Source: an uncultured Bdellovibrio sp.
GTDB lineage: Bacteria; Bdellovibrionota; Bdellovibrionia; Bdellovibrionales; Bdellovibrionaceae
Length of the DNA stretch: 20,322 nucleotides
NCBI RefSeq assembly: GCF_946478835.1
Contig: NZ_CAMLDV010000056.1
Span: 1 to 20,322, forward strand
Direction of reading: 5' to 3'
Shown here: in pieces, positions 6,057 through 14,282 of the stretch
Layout: every line of letters starts with the position of its first letter
Numbering within the stretch: the first letter of the stretch is position 1
Notes under the pieces: generated by a model
What the model was told of the DNA's origin: nothing
The model's database searches: none
Seen by the model: the letters and a program-made list of their open reading frames with translations, nothing else
Translations under genes and position numbers: made by a program

Positions 6057-6806
6057 ATGAAATTAGAAGGTGGCATTAATTTTCGAGATCTCGGTGGATA
6101 CATAACGACAGATGGTCGTCGTGTGAAAAAAGGACACTTCTTTCGTTCAGGATCTCTTTCTAGATTAACAGCGAAAGACTGCGAGGTTTTGCAGGCTTTT
6201 CCAGTAAAACATATCATCGACTATCGCGATCTTCATGAATCTGAAAACGACAAAGATCAATTGTGGCAGGGTGTGCATTATGAATGCTGTCCGGCGAACC
6301 CGGCAAGTCATGCCTCTTCTGCAGATGATGGCGATTTCTTTACGTCACAAAGGCTTGAGGCTTTGCCAAAAGATTTCATGGAGACTTTGTATCAACGTCT
6401 TCCCTTTGCAAACCCGGCCTATCAAAAACTTTTTCAAAGAGTTGAAAACTTGCAAAACGGTTCCCTGGTTCAGCATTGTGCGGTGGGAAAAGATCGCACG
6501 GGTGTGGGTTCAGCTTTGCTATTGTTGTCTTTGGGAGTTCCAAAACAAACGGTCGTTGAAGATTATCTTTTAACTGAACAAACACTCCATCCTTTCCGCA
6601 TAAAAATTCTTAACCAGATTGAGCACAGTCTTAGTGTCGAGGCTTTAAAGCGTTTTCACTATATGATGTCTGCCAATGAGCAGTTCCTCCATGCGGCGTT
6701 TGGGGAGATTGAAAAGCGTTACGGAAGTATGGAAAGCTATTTTGCGAATGAATTCTCGCTTTCTTCGGAAAAACGTCAGAATTTACAGGCCAAATTCTTA
6801 GAATAA
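6057..6806 (+). CDS. Protein tyrosine/lipid phosphatase (Y_phosphatase3-type)
   Basis: The 249-residue protein has the cysteine phosphatase P-loop HCAVGKDRTG, with Cys141 as nucleophile and Arg147 binding phosphate. Near the N-terminus are NFRDLGG (9-14) and HFFRSGSLSRL (28-37), hallmarks of the IphP/MptpB-like group. The Lys-Asp in the P-loop is shared with phosphatases active on phosphotyrosine, phosphoserine and phosphoinositides. No signal peptide is seen, so it is probably cytosolic unless exported in another way. ATG 6057 is preferred over a TTG 51 bases earlier because AAGGAG at 6045-6050 sits 6 bases upstream and the family N-terminus begins there. It follows the Fic gene by 59 bases and may share its transcript. 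Substrate unknown. Confidence 0.9.
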   Translation: MKLEGGINFRDLGGYITTDGRRVKKGHFFRSGSLSRLTAKDCEVLQAFPVKHIIDYRDLHESENDKDQLWQGVHYECCPANPASHASSADDGDFFTSQRLEALPKDFMETLYQRLPFANPAYQKLFQRVENLQNGSLVQHCAVGKDRTGVGSALLLLSLGVPKQTVVEDYLLTEQTLHPFRIKILNQIEHSLSVEALKRFHYMMSANEQFLHAAFGEIEKRYGSMESYFANEFSLSSEKRQNLQAKFLE

Positions 6807-6826
6807 GCGTTTCAAACTGAGACGCT
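6806..6826 (+). terminator. Possible weak terminator after the phosphatase gene
   Basis: agcgtttc (6806-6813) and gagacgct (6819-6826) pair with one G-U wobble around a five-base loop. What follows is pyrimidine-rich (ccctctagcttt) but not a clean T-run. Confidence 0.35.
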
Positions 6827-6863
6827 CCCTCTAGCTTTGTCTCGCATGACCGATAAGTGAGAC

Positions 6864-7853
6864 ATGGACACGAAGTTCAATCCGGACGATTACGTTGCAG
6901 TTTCCAGGGACGAATTTATTGCGGGCACGCAGGTGCCGGTCGATATCTTCCTTAAACTTTCCGAAACAAATTATGTGATGATTTTAAAGGAAGGTGCCAA
7001 GGTCAGCTTTGATCAAATGCACTTTCCTGAAAAAGCGGAATGGCTTTATGTGCGCCGTTCAGACTATCACAAATGCGTTGGTCAAACGTTGACTGTGGCT
7101 GGTATCGTGATCGACAGTGATAAGATCAGCGAAGAAAAGAAAACTGTTTTTCTATCTAAAGCTGCGGATTCCATTTTTAAAGAAATTGAGCATCTTGGTT
7201 TTGATCATCAAGCCTTAGAGCATTCAAAAATCGTCAGTAAATCCATTCAAACACTCGTTGAGAATAAACCTGATATCGCAGCTGTCATCAACATGATGTC
7301 AAACTTAAGTGATGAACTTATTCGTCATGCGATGATGGTCTCGGCGATTTCCGTGATTATCGCAAAATCCATGAAGTGGACTCTGGCGCAAAACCTAGAA
7401 AAACTAGCTCTAGGGGCTTTGCTTCACGATGTCGGCATGAAGGAACTTCCAGATGAAATTCTCGAGATGCCTAGACATGCCATGAGCCGCGATCAGGCTG
7501 CAATTTACGAGTCTCACGTGCATCGGGGTGTTGAGATTCTAAGAAGCATGCCTTCAATCTCTGACGATATTATTTCCATCGTTCTAGAGCATCACGAAAA
7601 CGCCCCAGGCCAGGGATATCCTCGCCGTCTGCGTGATATTAAGATCAATCCATTTGCTCGTGTTGTGGCGTTGGCTGATTGTTTTGCCGAGATTGTGATG
7701 CAGTCACCGAATAATCCGCATCCGAAAAATGCTCTAGCTGCGATTCAATTTATCGAAGTGACTCTAGGGCAGCCGTTTCATAAGCCAGCATTTCTGGCAT
7801 TGAAGCAAGCCCTGCAAGGGCCTGCTCCTTTGGCTGTTAAGAAAGTGATTTAG
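6864..7853 (+). CDS. HD-GYP domain protein, probable cyclic-di-GMP phosphodiesterase
   Basis: The 329-residue protein has an N-terminal domain (about 1-90) without recognised catalytic residues and a C-terminal HD-GYP domain (about 150-320). Metal and substrate motifs are present: His155, His188-Asp189, His218 and His220, HHE at 243-245, GQGYP at 249-253 and Asp272. The usual HHExxDG has proline in place of the Asp before Gly249. The second Asp of the downstream ADxxDA motif is also replaced (ADCFAE). Such proteins hydrolyse cyclic di-GMP to pGpG or GMP and set the switch between motility, predation and attachment. Bdellovibrio has several, one of known structure (Bd1817). ATG 6864 has a modest ribosome site. 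Its stop overlaps the stop of the leftward gene by 4 bases. Activity is likely but not certain. Confidence 0.9.
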   Translation: MDTKFNPDDYVAVSRDEFIAGTQVPVDIFLKLSETNYVMILKEGAKVSFDQMHFPEKAEWLYVRRSDYHKCVGQTLTVAGIVIDSDKISEEKKTVFLSKAADSIFKEIEHLGFDHQALEHSKIVSKSIQTLVENKPDIAAVINMMSNLSDELIRHAMMVSAISVIIAKSMKWTLAQNLEKLALGALLHDVGMKELPDEILEMPRHAMSRDQAAIYESHVHRGVEILRSMPSISDDIISIVLEHHENAPGQGYPRRLRDIKINPFARVVALADCFAEIVMQSPNNPHPKNALAAIQFIEVTLGQPFHKPAFLALKQALQGPAPLAVKKVI

Positions 7854-8368
7854 TGACGGACAAGTTCTGGAGCTGTTTCGTTAGCAAGCTCATGCAAGCA
7901 ATCAACAAAGAATTTGCAGATAATGAATAGGTGAACCTGTTCATTGGCTTCCAACGCCGGCTCCAATTCAGGAGACATGAAAAGCTCTTCAATGATGTAG
8001 TTCAAAATCTCAGGCTGACCTTCTTTCATGGATTTTTCCTGAAGGTCTGCAATGATGTCGTCGTTGATTTGCAGATATTTTTCAAATTCCGCTTCGTTTC
8101 TTTCAAAACGTTCAACCACTTCTTCTTCGTTCATTTTGCGCAGGTTTTGGTACTGCTCTTCAAAAGATTTATTCAAGATAAGAGCCATCATGAAACCCAA
8201 GTCTTGAGCGCCTTCGCTCATGTCTTCGATGAACTCCATAAAAAAGCCTGCAAGGTCAGGTTGCACTTCGAAAAGATGTTGGGAGGCTTTTTCGAGGTCG
8301 CTTTCTTCCGTGATACTGCAGATTTTATCAATCGAATTTTGTACAGTTTGAAACGGGATTTTTTCCAT
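7850..8368 (-). CDS. Hypothetical acidic protein
   Basis: The 172-residue product is rich in Glu and Asp and predicted mostly helical. I see no signal peptide, membrane span or known motif; patterns such as FEVQPDLAGFFMEFIEDM and EEEVVERFERNEAEFEKYL suggest amphipathic helices. I do not recognise the family. The start at 8368 is chosen over an ATG at 8464 because AGAGG precedes it by about 5 bases and the longer form would run into the cti start at 8459. It diverges from cti with a 90-bp shared promoter gap, and its stop overlaps that of the HD-GYP gene. No function is inferred. Confidence 0.75.
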   Translation of the reverse strand: MEKIPFQTVQNSIDKICSITEESDLEKASQHLFEVQPDLAGFFMEFIEDMSEGAQDLGFMMALILNKSFEEQYQNLRKMNEEEVVERFERNEAEFEKYLQINDDIIADLQEKSMKEGQPEILNYIIEELFMSPELEPALEANEQVHLFIICKFFVDCLHELANETAPELVRH

Positions 8369-8458
8369 GAGAGCCTCTTTTGTTTTTTTCGTTACTTTGT
8401 CTTTCCCATAATCAAGAAAGAGTTTTATATTTGCAGAATACACGGGGAGTGTAGAAAT

Positions 8459-10792
8459 ATGCAATTTATTACGGCAGCGATGCTTTGTTTTATTTCAGTT
8501 CTGATGATGAGCGTCTCAAATGCGGATGAACCGAATCTGGATTTTTATTCCCATAAGGTGCAGCCGATTTTTGACAATCGCTGCTTGGCTTGCCACAGCT
8601 GCTTTAATGCCCCCTGCCAGCTTAATTTGCAGAACTATGAGGCCTTCCAGCGTGGTGCCAATAAGCTCAATGTTTATGATGGAACGCGCACAAAAAGTGT
8701 AGAACCCTCACGAATTTGGATCGACGCGCACGGTGTTTCGGAATGGCGAAAACGCGGATTTTACGACGTCAATACGTCTAAAAAGCCTGAAGAAAATCTT
8801 TTTTTTAGTTTCCTAAAACTGCGCCAAGAGCAGCCGACCAAAGCCATCGATAAGCAAGTCGCCGACACTCAAGTCTGTGCTTCCACCATGACCGACTTTG
8901 CCGCTGTAGCCAAAAGCTCTCCTCAACTAGGCATGCCTTATGGTTTACCGACGTTAAGCGCTTCTGAAATCCAAACGCTCGAAACGTGGATTGCGAAAGG
9001 CGCCCCGGGTCCTTCAGAAAAAGCTAAAAAAGAATTGGCGAAATATCCTGTTGAAATACAAAAGCAGATCGAAGAGTGGGAGAAGTTTTTAAACGAAAAG
9101 TCTCTTTCGCACCAACTCGTCAGTCGTTACTTGTATGAGCATTTGTTTCTGGCTCACATCTATTTCCCTGAAAAGAAAAATGAATTCTTCCGTTTGGTGC
9201 GTTCAAAAACGAATTGCTCGCACGGCGTGGAAGAAATTGCCACTCGCAGACCCAATGACGATCCGGGTGTTAAAAGTTTCTTTTACTGCCTGCAAAAATT
9301 CCCCGGCACCGTCGTTATGAAAACTCATATTCCCTATGAATGGAATTCGGCAAAACTGGCTCGCTATAAAAAGCTATTCTGGGAAACAGAGTGGGACGTA
9401 AAGACGCTGCCGAGCTATGAAGCGGGGGTGGCGGAAAACCCGTTCATTGCCTTTAATCAAATCCCGGTGAAAGCCCGTTATCAGTTCTTGCTCGACGATG
9501 CTCAATACCATGTGAGTACCTTTATTAAGGGACCTGTTTGTAACGGCAGCATGGCAGTGAATTCGATTCAAGAACAGTTCTACGTCTTTTTCTTAAATCC
9601 CGAATCTGACAATATGCTTTTATCAAAAGAATACGAAGCACAAGCTCAAGGGCTTCTTATGATGCCGGGAGTGTGGGGAAGCGATATTGAAATCAAAGAC
9701 GCACCGGTGTTCTTAAAACGTCTGGTTGATCATCGCGAAAATTATAGAAAGCTTCGTACCGAGTGGCTTAAAAAATTAAAGCCCCAAGGTTATGATCTCA
9801 GTGATATTTGGAACGGTGATACAACAAATCCGAACGCTGTCTTGACCGTGTTCCGCCATGACGACAACGCCGTTGTTTTAAAAGGAGCTGTTGGAGATTT
9901 ATCAAAGACGGCTTTTGTGATGGACTACGCCTTGTTTGAGCGTCTGGTTTACAATCTTGTGGTTAATTTCGACGTCTTTGGAAACATCAGCCATCAGCTT
10001 CTGACTCGCGTTTATATGGACATGATTCGTATGGAGGCGGAAGAGCTTTTCTTGATGTTCCTTCCGCCAGAGCAGCGCCTGGATTATCGCCGCAAATGGT
10101 ATCAAGGGCTTTTGGCGCAGGCGAAAATGACATACATCTTCCCTACGGTGGGATCGGCCGAACCAACCGGAGTGCGCTTTAATGAGGACAGCAAAAGTAC
10201 CAAAAAACAAATGGTCGAAAAGATTTTGTTTTACCGTATGAATGAAAAAGTGCGTGGTTCTTTTGATACTGTGAACTGGAAAGTTTTGGAAGTTCCTGAC
10301 AGTCTAAAAAATCAGTGGAAGGTTTCCGGTGTCGAAGCTGAACTCAGAAAAATAGCTTCTATCAAAGCGGCTAATAAAACACCTTTTGCTCGTTACTTTC
10401 CGGATTTCGCGTATCTTAAAATTCAACCGGCTCAAGGAGACATTCGTGTTTTCTCTTTGATTCACAATAAAGAGCACGAAAACATTTCTTGGATTTTAGG
10501 CGAGTCGCTGCGAATGGCTCCGAAAGAAGATTCTTTGACGTTATACGAGGGCTATTGGGGTTCTTATCCGAATATGATTTTCGACGTGAAGGAACAAGAT
10601 CTTCCGGTTTTTGTGAATGCTGTTAAGAAAATAAAATCGGCTAAGGATTATCAAAAGCTTGTCACAGATTTTGGTGTGCGTAGATCTCAAGAGTCTTTCT
10701 GGATGCACTATGATGAAATGACAGCTCATCAGAAAAGAACAGATCCAGTTGATTTTGGCTACTTGGATCTGACTCGTTACGAATTAAAGTAG
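8459..10792 (+). CDS. cti: Cis/trans isomerase of unsaturated fatty acids (Cti)
   Basis: The 777-residue protein begins with a signal peptide (likely cut after Ala22) and then shows a c-type haem motif CLACH (42-46) followed by SCFNAPCQLNL, a signature of the CTI family. Later blocks such as VVNFDVFGNISHQLLTR and DMIRMEAEELFLMFLPP also match that family. Length is close to the Pseudomonas enzyme. Cti sits in the periplasm and turns cis double bonds of membrane phospholipids into trans without cutting the lipid, which stiffens the membrane within minutes under solvent or heat stress. ATG 8459 is preceded by GGGGAG at 8444-8449, whereas the frame further upstream is antisense to the neighbouring gene. 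Its 3' end overlaps the histidine-phosphatase gene by 16 bases. Identification rests on motif recall, no search was run. Confidence 0.88.
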   Translation: MQFITAAMLCFISVLMMSVSNADEPNLDFYSHKVQPIFDNRCLACHSCFNAPCQLNLQNYEAFQRGANKLNVYDGTRTKSVEPSRIWIDAHGVSEWRKRGFYDVNTSKKPEENLFFSFLKLRQEQPTKAIDKQVADTQVCASTMTDFAAVAKSSPQLGMPYGLPTLSASEIQTLETWIAKGAPGPSEKAKKELAKYPVEIQKQIEEWEKFLNEKSLSHQLVSRYLYEHLFLAHIYFPEKKNEFFRLVRSKTNCSHGVEEIATRRPNDDPGVKSFFYCLQKFPGTVVMKTHIPYEWNSAKLARYKKLFWETEWDVKTLPSYEAGVAENPFIAFNQIPVKARYQFLLDDAQYHVSTFIKGPVCNGSMAVNSIQEQFYVFFLNPESDNMLLSKEYEAQAQGLLMMPGVWGSDIEIKDAPVFLKRLVDHRENYRKLRTEWLKKLKPQGYDLSDIWNGDTTNPNAVLTVFRHDDNAVVLKGAVGDLSKTAFVMDYALFERLVYNLVVNFDVFGNISHQLLTRVYMDMIRMEAEELFLMFLPPEQRLDYRRKWYQGLLAQAKMTYIFPTVGSAEPTGVRFNEDSKSTKKQMVEKILFYRMNEKVRGSFDTVNWKVLEVPDSLKNQWKVSGVEAELRKIASIKAANKTPFARYFPDFAYLKIQPAQGDIRVFSLIHNKEHENISWILGESLRMAPKEDSLTLYEGYWGSYPNMIFDVKEQDLPVFVNAVKKIKSAKDYQKLVTDFGVRRSQESFWMHYDEMTAHQKRTDPVDFGYLDLTRYELK

Positions 10793-11376
10793 AAAGAGAA
10801 TTTTTCGCTCTTCTCATCCCAAAGAACTGTATACACAACACAATTCGGGGTGGGAAGAATCTCTGTGAGATCCGGTCGAAGCATGTGCAGAAATCGTCTC
10901 ATCACAAAACCGTGAGTGGAAATCGCCGCGTTCTTAAAAACATGTTCTTTGCAGATTTTTCTTAAAGCGGAATCAAAGCGTGCTATAGCTTCGCGAGCGC
11001 TTTCTGCAGAGGGAAAATGAAAATCTAAATTTTCTGGATCAATTGAAGTCCATTTTTGCCAAGCTTCCATACCAAATTGAGAGTGAACGTCATCTTGAAC
11101 CATGCCTTCAAGAACACCTAAAGAAACTTCACGCAGCTCCGTTAAAAGGTGCACCGGGCATTCTAAGTGAGCATTTGCGATGTGGGCCGTTTCTTGGGCT
11201 CTGACAAGATCGCTGCTAAAAATAACATCGATGGGATTTTCGCTAAAGAAAGTCTGCAGGCTTTGCGCTTGTTTGCGGCCTTCTTCATTCAAAGGAATAT
11301 CAGTGTGGCCTTGCATGCGACGAAGATTGTTCCAGTCTGTTTGCCCGTGTCGAAAGATGTGTATGATTCTTGGCAT
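10777..11376 (-). CDS. Histidine phosphatase superfamily protein (phosphoglycerate-mutase-like)
   Basis: The 199-residue protein opens with IFRHGQTDWN, where His10 is the residue phosphorylated in the reaction, with Arg9. Arg59 (SSDLVRAQET), Glu83 (ELREVSLGVLEG) and His155 (STHG) complete the phosphate pocket. This small cofactor-independent-size group covers GpmB/CobC/SixA-like phosphatases with varied substrates such as sugar phosphates, alpha-ribazole phosphate or phosphoproteins. It is cytosolic. Its last 16 bases overlap the end of cti on the other strand. The start is 54 bases from the divergent membrane-protein gene. Family certain, substrate unknown. Confidence 0.9.
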   Translation of the reverse strand: MPRIIHIFRHGQTDWNNLRRMQGHTDIPLNEEGRKQAQSLQTFFSENPIDVIFSSDLVRAQETAHIANAHLECPVHLLTELREVSLGVLEGMVQDDVHSQFGMEAWQKWTSIDPENLDFHFPSAESAREAIARFDSALRKICKEHVFKNAAISTHGFVMRRFLHMLRPDLTEILPTPNCVVYTVLWDEKSEKFSFYFNS

Positions 11377-11430
11377 AGTGCCCCTATTGAAGCACTTGCC
11401 AGAGGGAACGGAAAGGGAAAAGATCTAAAT

Positions 11431-12156
11431 ATGACTGCTATTTTAAAAGCTTTTCGACAGGCCTTTGATTCTCTTTTGCGTCTTCAAATGTTTTGGTTGA
11501 TTTTGTTGCCGCCATTTTTATCCGTCTTTGGATTTTTTGTTCTTTTTGTTGTTTTCTGGTCTGCTTGGGTGACAGGTTTAGGAAACTTTCTTGCGCAGAT
11601 GTCGATCTTTCAATGGTTGCAAAGCCTCACGGGGCTTAACGGCTTTGCATCATGGACGGCGGTGATTTTTCTTATTCTTATTTTTATTCCTCTTGCGTAC
11701 TTAGGTGCGGTTTTACTCACATCTATTTTTGTGATGCCTATTGTTCTTTTGCGAGTGGCGGGTGCGGATTTTAAACATCTTGAAAAGAAAAAGGGCGGCA
11801 CCACGGTAGGAAGTTTATGGAATACGCTTTGGGCGACGATGATTTTTATCGTCGCATTTGTTGTGACTCTGCCTTTGTGGCTTGTTCCGGGATGCCAGGT
11901 CGTTGTTCCACTTTTTCTTACGGCATGGCTTAATAAAAAAATCTTCTTGTATGACGTTCTTCAAGACTATGCGAGCCTTGAAGAGCGAAAACGCATAGAG
12001 CGTGAAGATTCAGGAACTCTTTATGGATTGGGGCTTTTATTAGGGCTCCTCTCATATATTCCGCTTGCGATCTTTTTTGTTCCGGTTTTATCAGCACTTT
12101 CTTACACTTATTACGGCCTGAATGCCTTGCAGGAGCGCCGAAGTGGCGAAACCTAG
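11431..12156 (+). CDS. EI24/CysZ-type integral membrane protein
   Basis: The 241-residue protein has about four to five hydrophobic segments (near 18-45, 68-100, 130-155, 190-220) and matches the EI24 domain family. Features include an N-terminal LKAFRQAFDSLLRLQMFWL amphipathic helix, NKKIFLYDVLQDYASLEERKRI in a cytosolic loop, and a final ALSYTYYGLNALQERR. CysZ members import sulphate in enterobacteria, but many members are of unknown role, so I do not assign sulphate transport. ATG 11431 is chosen since the frame before it runs antisense to the histidine-phosphatase gene; AGGG lies 13 bases upstream, longer than ideal. A Fur-type gene follows within 35 bases and could be cotranscribed. Confidence 0.82.
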   Translation: MTAILKAFRQAFDSLLRLQMFWLILLPPFLSVFGFFVLFVVFWSAWVTGLGNFLAQMSIFQWLQSLTGLNGFASWTAVIFLILIFIPLAYLGAVLLTSIFVMPIVLLRVAGADFKHLEKKKGGTTVGSLWNTLWATMIFIVAFVVTLPLWLVPGCQVVVPLFLTAWLNKKIFLYDVLQDYASLEERKRIEREDSGTLYGLGLLLGLLSYIPLAIFFVPVLSALSYTYYGLNALQERRSGET

Positions 12157-12191
12157 TGGATTTTTAGGGCCCTTTGGTGTATCTATGGGGC

Positions 12192-12641
12192 ATGACGAAG
12201 TGCGGCCACGAGCGAAAAAATATCGATATTGATTCTCTCAACGAGAGAGTGCGCAAAGCGGGGATGAAACTCACATCTCAGCGCAGTCAGTTGCTTAAGA
12301 TTTTGCTCAACCATCCGGAGCCGATTTCAGCCGACGAAATTTTTAAAAAGTTCGATAATAAATCAGACGGCATGGACCTCGTCACGATCTACCGTATTCT
12401 AAAAAAATTCGAGGAAGCAGCACTAGTTTCTCGTTTGGAATTTGGTGACGGTGTGGCGCGCTTTGAACTGACTCTTGAGTCCGGTCACCATCATCACCAT
12501 GTGATCTGCCGCCTTTGTCAACGGGTCGAACCGTTGCATATTTGCGACCTTGATCAGCATATAAAAATGGTTGAGACCATGGGCTACAAGCAAGTCTCCC
12601 ACCGTCTGGATTTCTTTGGCGTGTGTTCCCGCTGTCAGTAA
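12192..12641 (+). CDS. Fur-family metal-dependent regulator
   Basis: The 149-residue protein has a winged helix (about residues 15-90, including RKAGMKLTSQRSQLLKILL and the recognition part MDLVTIYRILKKFEEAALV). The metal-binding dimer domain that follows starts at a five-histidine run (99-103). Two CxxC pairs, Cys106/Cys109 and Cys145/Cys148, form the structural zinc site. It would repress genes when bound to Fe, Zn or another metal; Fur, Zur and PerR cannot be separated by eye. The start is not settled: GTG 12177 has AGGG seven bases upstream, while ATG 12192 gives the more usual length. Its 3' end overlaps the histidine-kinase gene by 7 bases. Confidence 0.9.
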   Translation: MTKCGHERKNIDIDSLNERVRKAGMKLTSQRSQLLKILLNHPEPISADEIFKKFDNKSDGMDLVTIYRILKKFEEAALVSRLEFGDGVARFELTLESGHHHHHVICRLCQRVEPLHICDLDQHIKMVETMGYKQVSHRLDFFGVCSRCQ

Positions 12642-14164
12642 TTTAAAGCTTCTTCCTGCTGCCATTTTGGCAAATGAATCACGAAACTCGTATTGGCGGA
12701 GTTATGATTTAGACTCAGTGAACCTTTGTGAGCGCGCATGATTCCCGCAGAAATGCTAAGACCTAAGCCTGTTCCTTTACCGACCTCTTTGGTCGTAAAG
12801 AAAGGAAGCATGATCTGATTGGCAATGTCAGAGGGAATTCCAGGACCTGAATCGGTGACGGTGATTTCCACGGAGTCGACCAATTCTTTTACTGAAATAC
12901 GGATCCATTTATTTTCCAAATATTGAATAGCATCAAAGGAATTATTAAGAAGATTCAAAAGCACTTGTTCGATCTGGATCAATCGGCATTCGACTTCCAA
13001 TTCTTCGTCAATTTTTCCGACTTCAATTTCCACACCGTGATTGTAGAAACGCGTGCGACAAAACTCCAACGTCTCGTCGATGATTTGTTTTAACGAAACC
13101 ACCTCAAACGGATCGTAAGTTCCTTCTCTGGCGAAAGAGCGCAGGGATTTAATAATGCGGGCGATTTTATCTGCCGTACGACTGATACTCTCAGCGGCCT
13201 GCTTGATTTTTTCAGGATCTGTTTTTCCGTTTTCCACCATCTGCGAAAGTTGGAAGGCGCGTGCCTGAATGACGGTGAGGGGGTTGTTGATCTCATGAGC
13301 TATGCCGCCAGACATTTCACCAAGAGCCGCCATTTTTGTCGCAGAAATCAATTTCGCTTTGGCCTCGTTGATCTGCTGCTCGGTTAAAATTTCCTCTGTA
13401 GAATCCCACGCCACACCGTACATGCGTTGTGAAGATTCATGGGAAAGATATTTTCCGTAACAGCGAATGTGATGCACTTCTTGATTTTCGTGAGTGACGC
13501 GATAAGTGACATAAAAGTCCTGATGTTTCTCAGCAGCTTCTTGGACTTTCATATTCACGATTTCCATATCTTCGCGATTCGAACGCTTCCAAACTTCATC
13601 AAGCGGATTCATGGAAGGAATGTTGGGGACGCCGTGGATTTCATACATACGCTGGTCCCAAAGAAGTTGATTTTTCTCAACATCCCACTCCCATGTTCCC
13701 ATTTTCGCCGCCGACAAAGAAAGATTGAGTTTTTCAATGGTCTTTTTTTGAGTTTCTTCAAACTCCTTGCGGTCATTAATGTCGGTTGCAACACCTAAAA
13801 TGGCGGTCACTTCGCCAGCCTCGTTGCGGGAAAAAACTGTGATGCGATCGCTGTGCCAGTGATATTTACCATCACGATCTTTAAATCGATACTCCAGCGA
13901 CATCACTTCGCCGTCTTTGAGATTGCGGGATTTAGCAACACCTTCTCGAAGAGAGGGAATGTCGTCGGGATGCATGGTTCGAGCATAATACTCAGACCCC
14001 ATGCGGCGAATCTCTTCAAGGGTGTAGCCGTAAAGTTCAGGACCGCGTTTATTGAGCCAAATAAGGTTCTCTTCTTTAAGATCAAAGATATAAATGCTAT
14101 CAGAAATAGCATTATTGATTTTCTCAAGGATTGTGGCTTCGTCTTGGAGCTGTTTTTTATCCAT
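12635..14164 (-). CDS. PAS-PAS sensor histidine kinase
   Basis: The 509-residue kinase has no membrane segment, so it is probably cytosolic. PAS domains lie at about 12-134 (PAC end ILGVATDINDRKE) and 150-262. The dimerisation box has GIAHEINNPLTVI with phospho-accepting His290. The ATPase domain shows the N box NLLNNSFDA (403-411), G1 DSGPGIP (438-444), the FFTTKE F box and GKGTGLGLS (462-470). The signal sensed is unknown. It is orphan in this window, with no response regulator or receiver domain beside it. It diverges from pstS with 118 bp between the starts, so a link to phosphate sensing can be proposed but PhoR-like membrane segments are absent. Its end overlaps the Fur-type gene by 7 bases. 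Confidence 0.94.
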   Translation of the reverse strand: MDKKQLQDEATILEKINNAISDSIYIFDLKEENLIWLNKRGPELYGYTLEEIRRMGSEYYARTMHPDDIPSLREGVAKSRNLKDGEVMSLEYRFKDRDGKYHWHSDRITVFSRNEAGEVTAILGVATDINDRKEFEETQKKTIEKLNLSLSAAKMGTWEWDVEKNQLLWDQRMYEIHGVPNIPSMNPLDEVWKRSNREDMEIVNMKVQEAAEKHQDFYVTYRVTHENQEVHHIRCYGKYLSHESSQRMYGVAWDSTEEILTEQQINEAKAKLISATKMAALGEMSGGIAHEINNPLTVIQARAFQLSQMVENGKTDPEKIKQAAESISRTADKIARIIKSLRSFAREGTYDPFEVVSLKQIIDETLEFCRTRFYNHGVEIEVGKIDEELEVECRLIQIEQVLLNLLNNSFDAIQYLENKWIRISVKELVDSVEITVTDSGPGIPSDIANQIMLPFFTTKEVGKGTGLGLSISAGIMRAHKGSLSLNHNSANTSFVIHLPKWQQEEALNY

Positions 14165-14188
14165 AACTTTGTTTAGTTTACCCGGCTT

Positions 14189-14218
14189 TTGCCTAACGCG
14201 AAACGGCTAAATCATAAT
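14189..14218 (+). promoter_or_regulatory. Probable promoter of the pst operon
   Basis: TTGCCT (14189-14194) and CATAAT (14213-14218) are 18 bases apart, about 65 bases before the pstS start. I find no good match to the enterobacterial Pho box in the gap, so phosphate control, expected for this operon, is not visible as a known site. Confidence 0.4.
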
Positions 14219-14282
14219 AAAACCCTAACAATACAGGGCAGCATATTGGTGCTAGATCTTTTAGCCATATAGAGGAGAGTCT

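Noticed and set aside
7931..8458. 528-base upstream extension of the cti frame
   Set aside because: It is antisense to the acidic hypothetical gene, is Phe-rich, and comes before the signal peptide and ribosome site at 8459.
11167..11430. Upstream extension of the EI24-type frame
   Set aside because: It runs antisense through the histidine-phosphatase gene.
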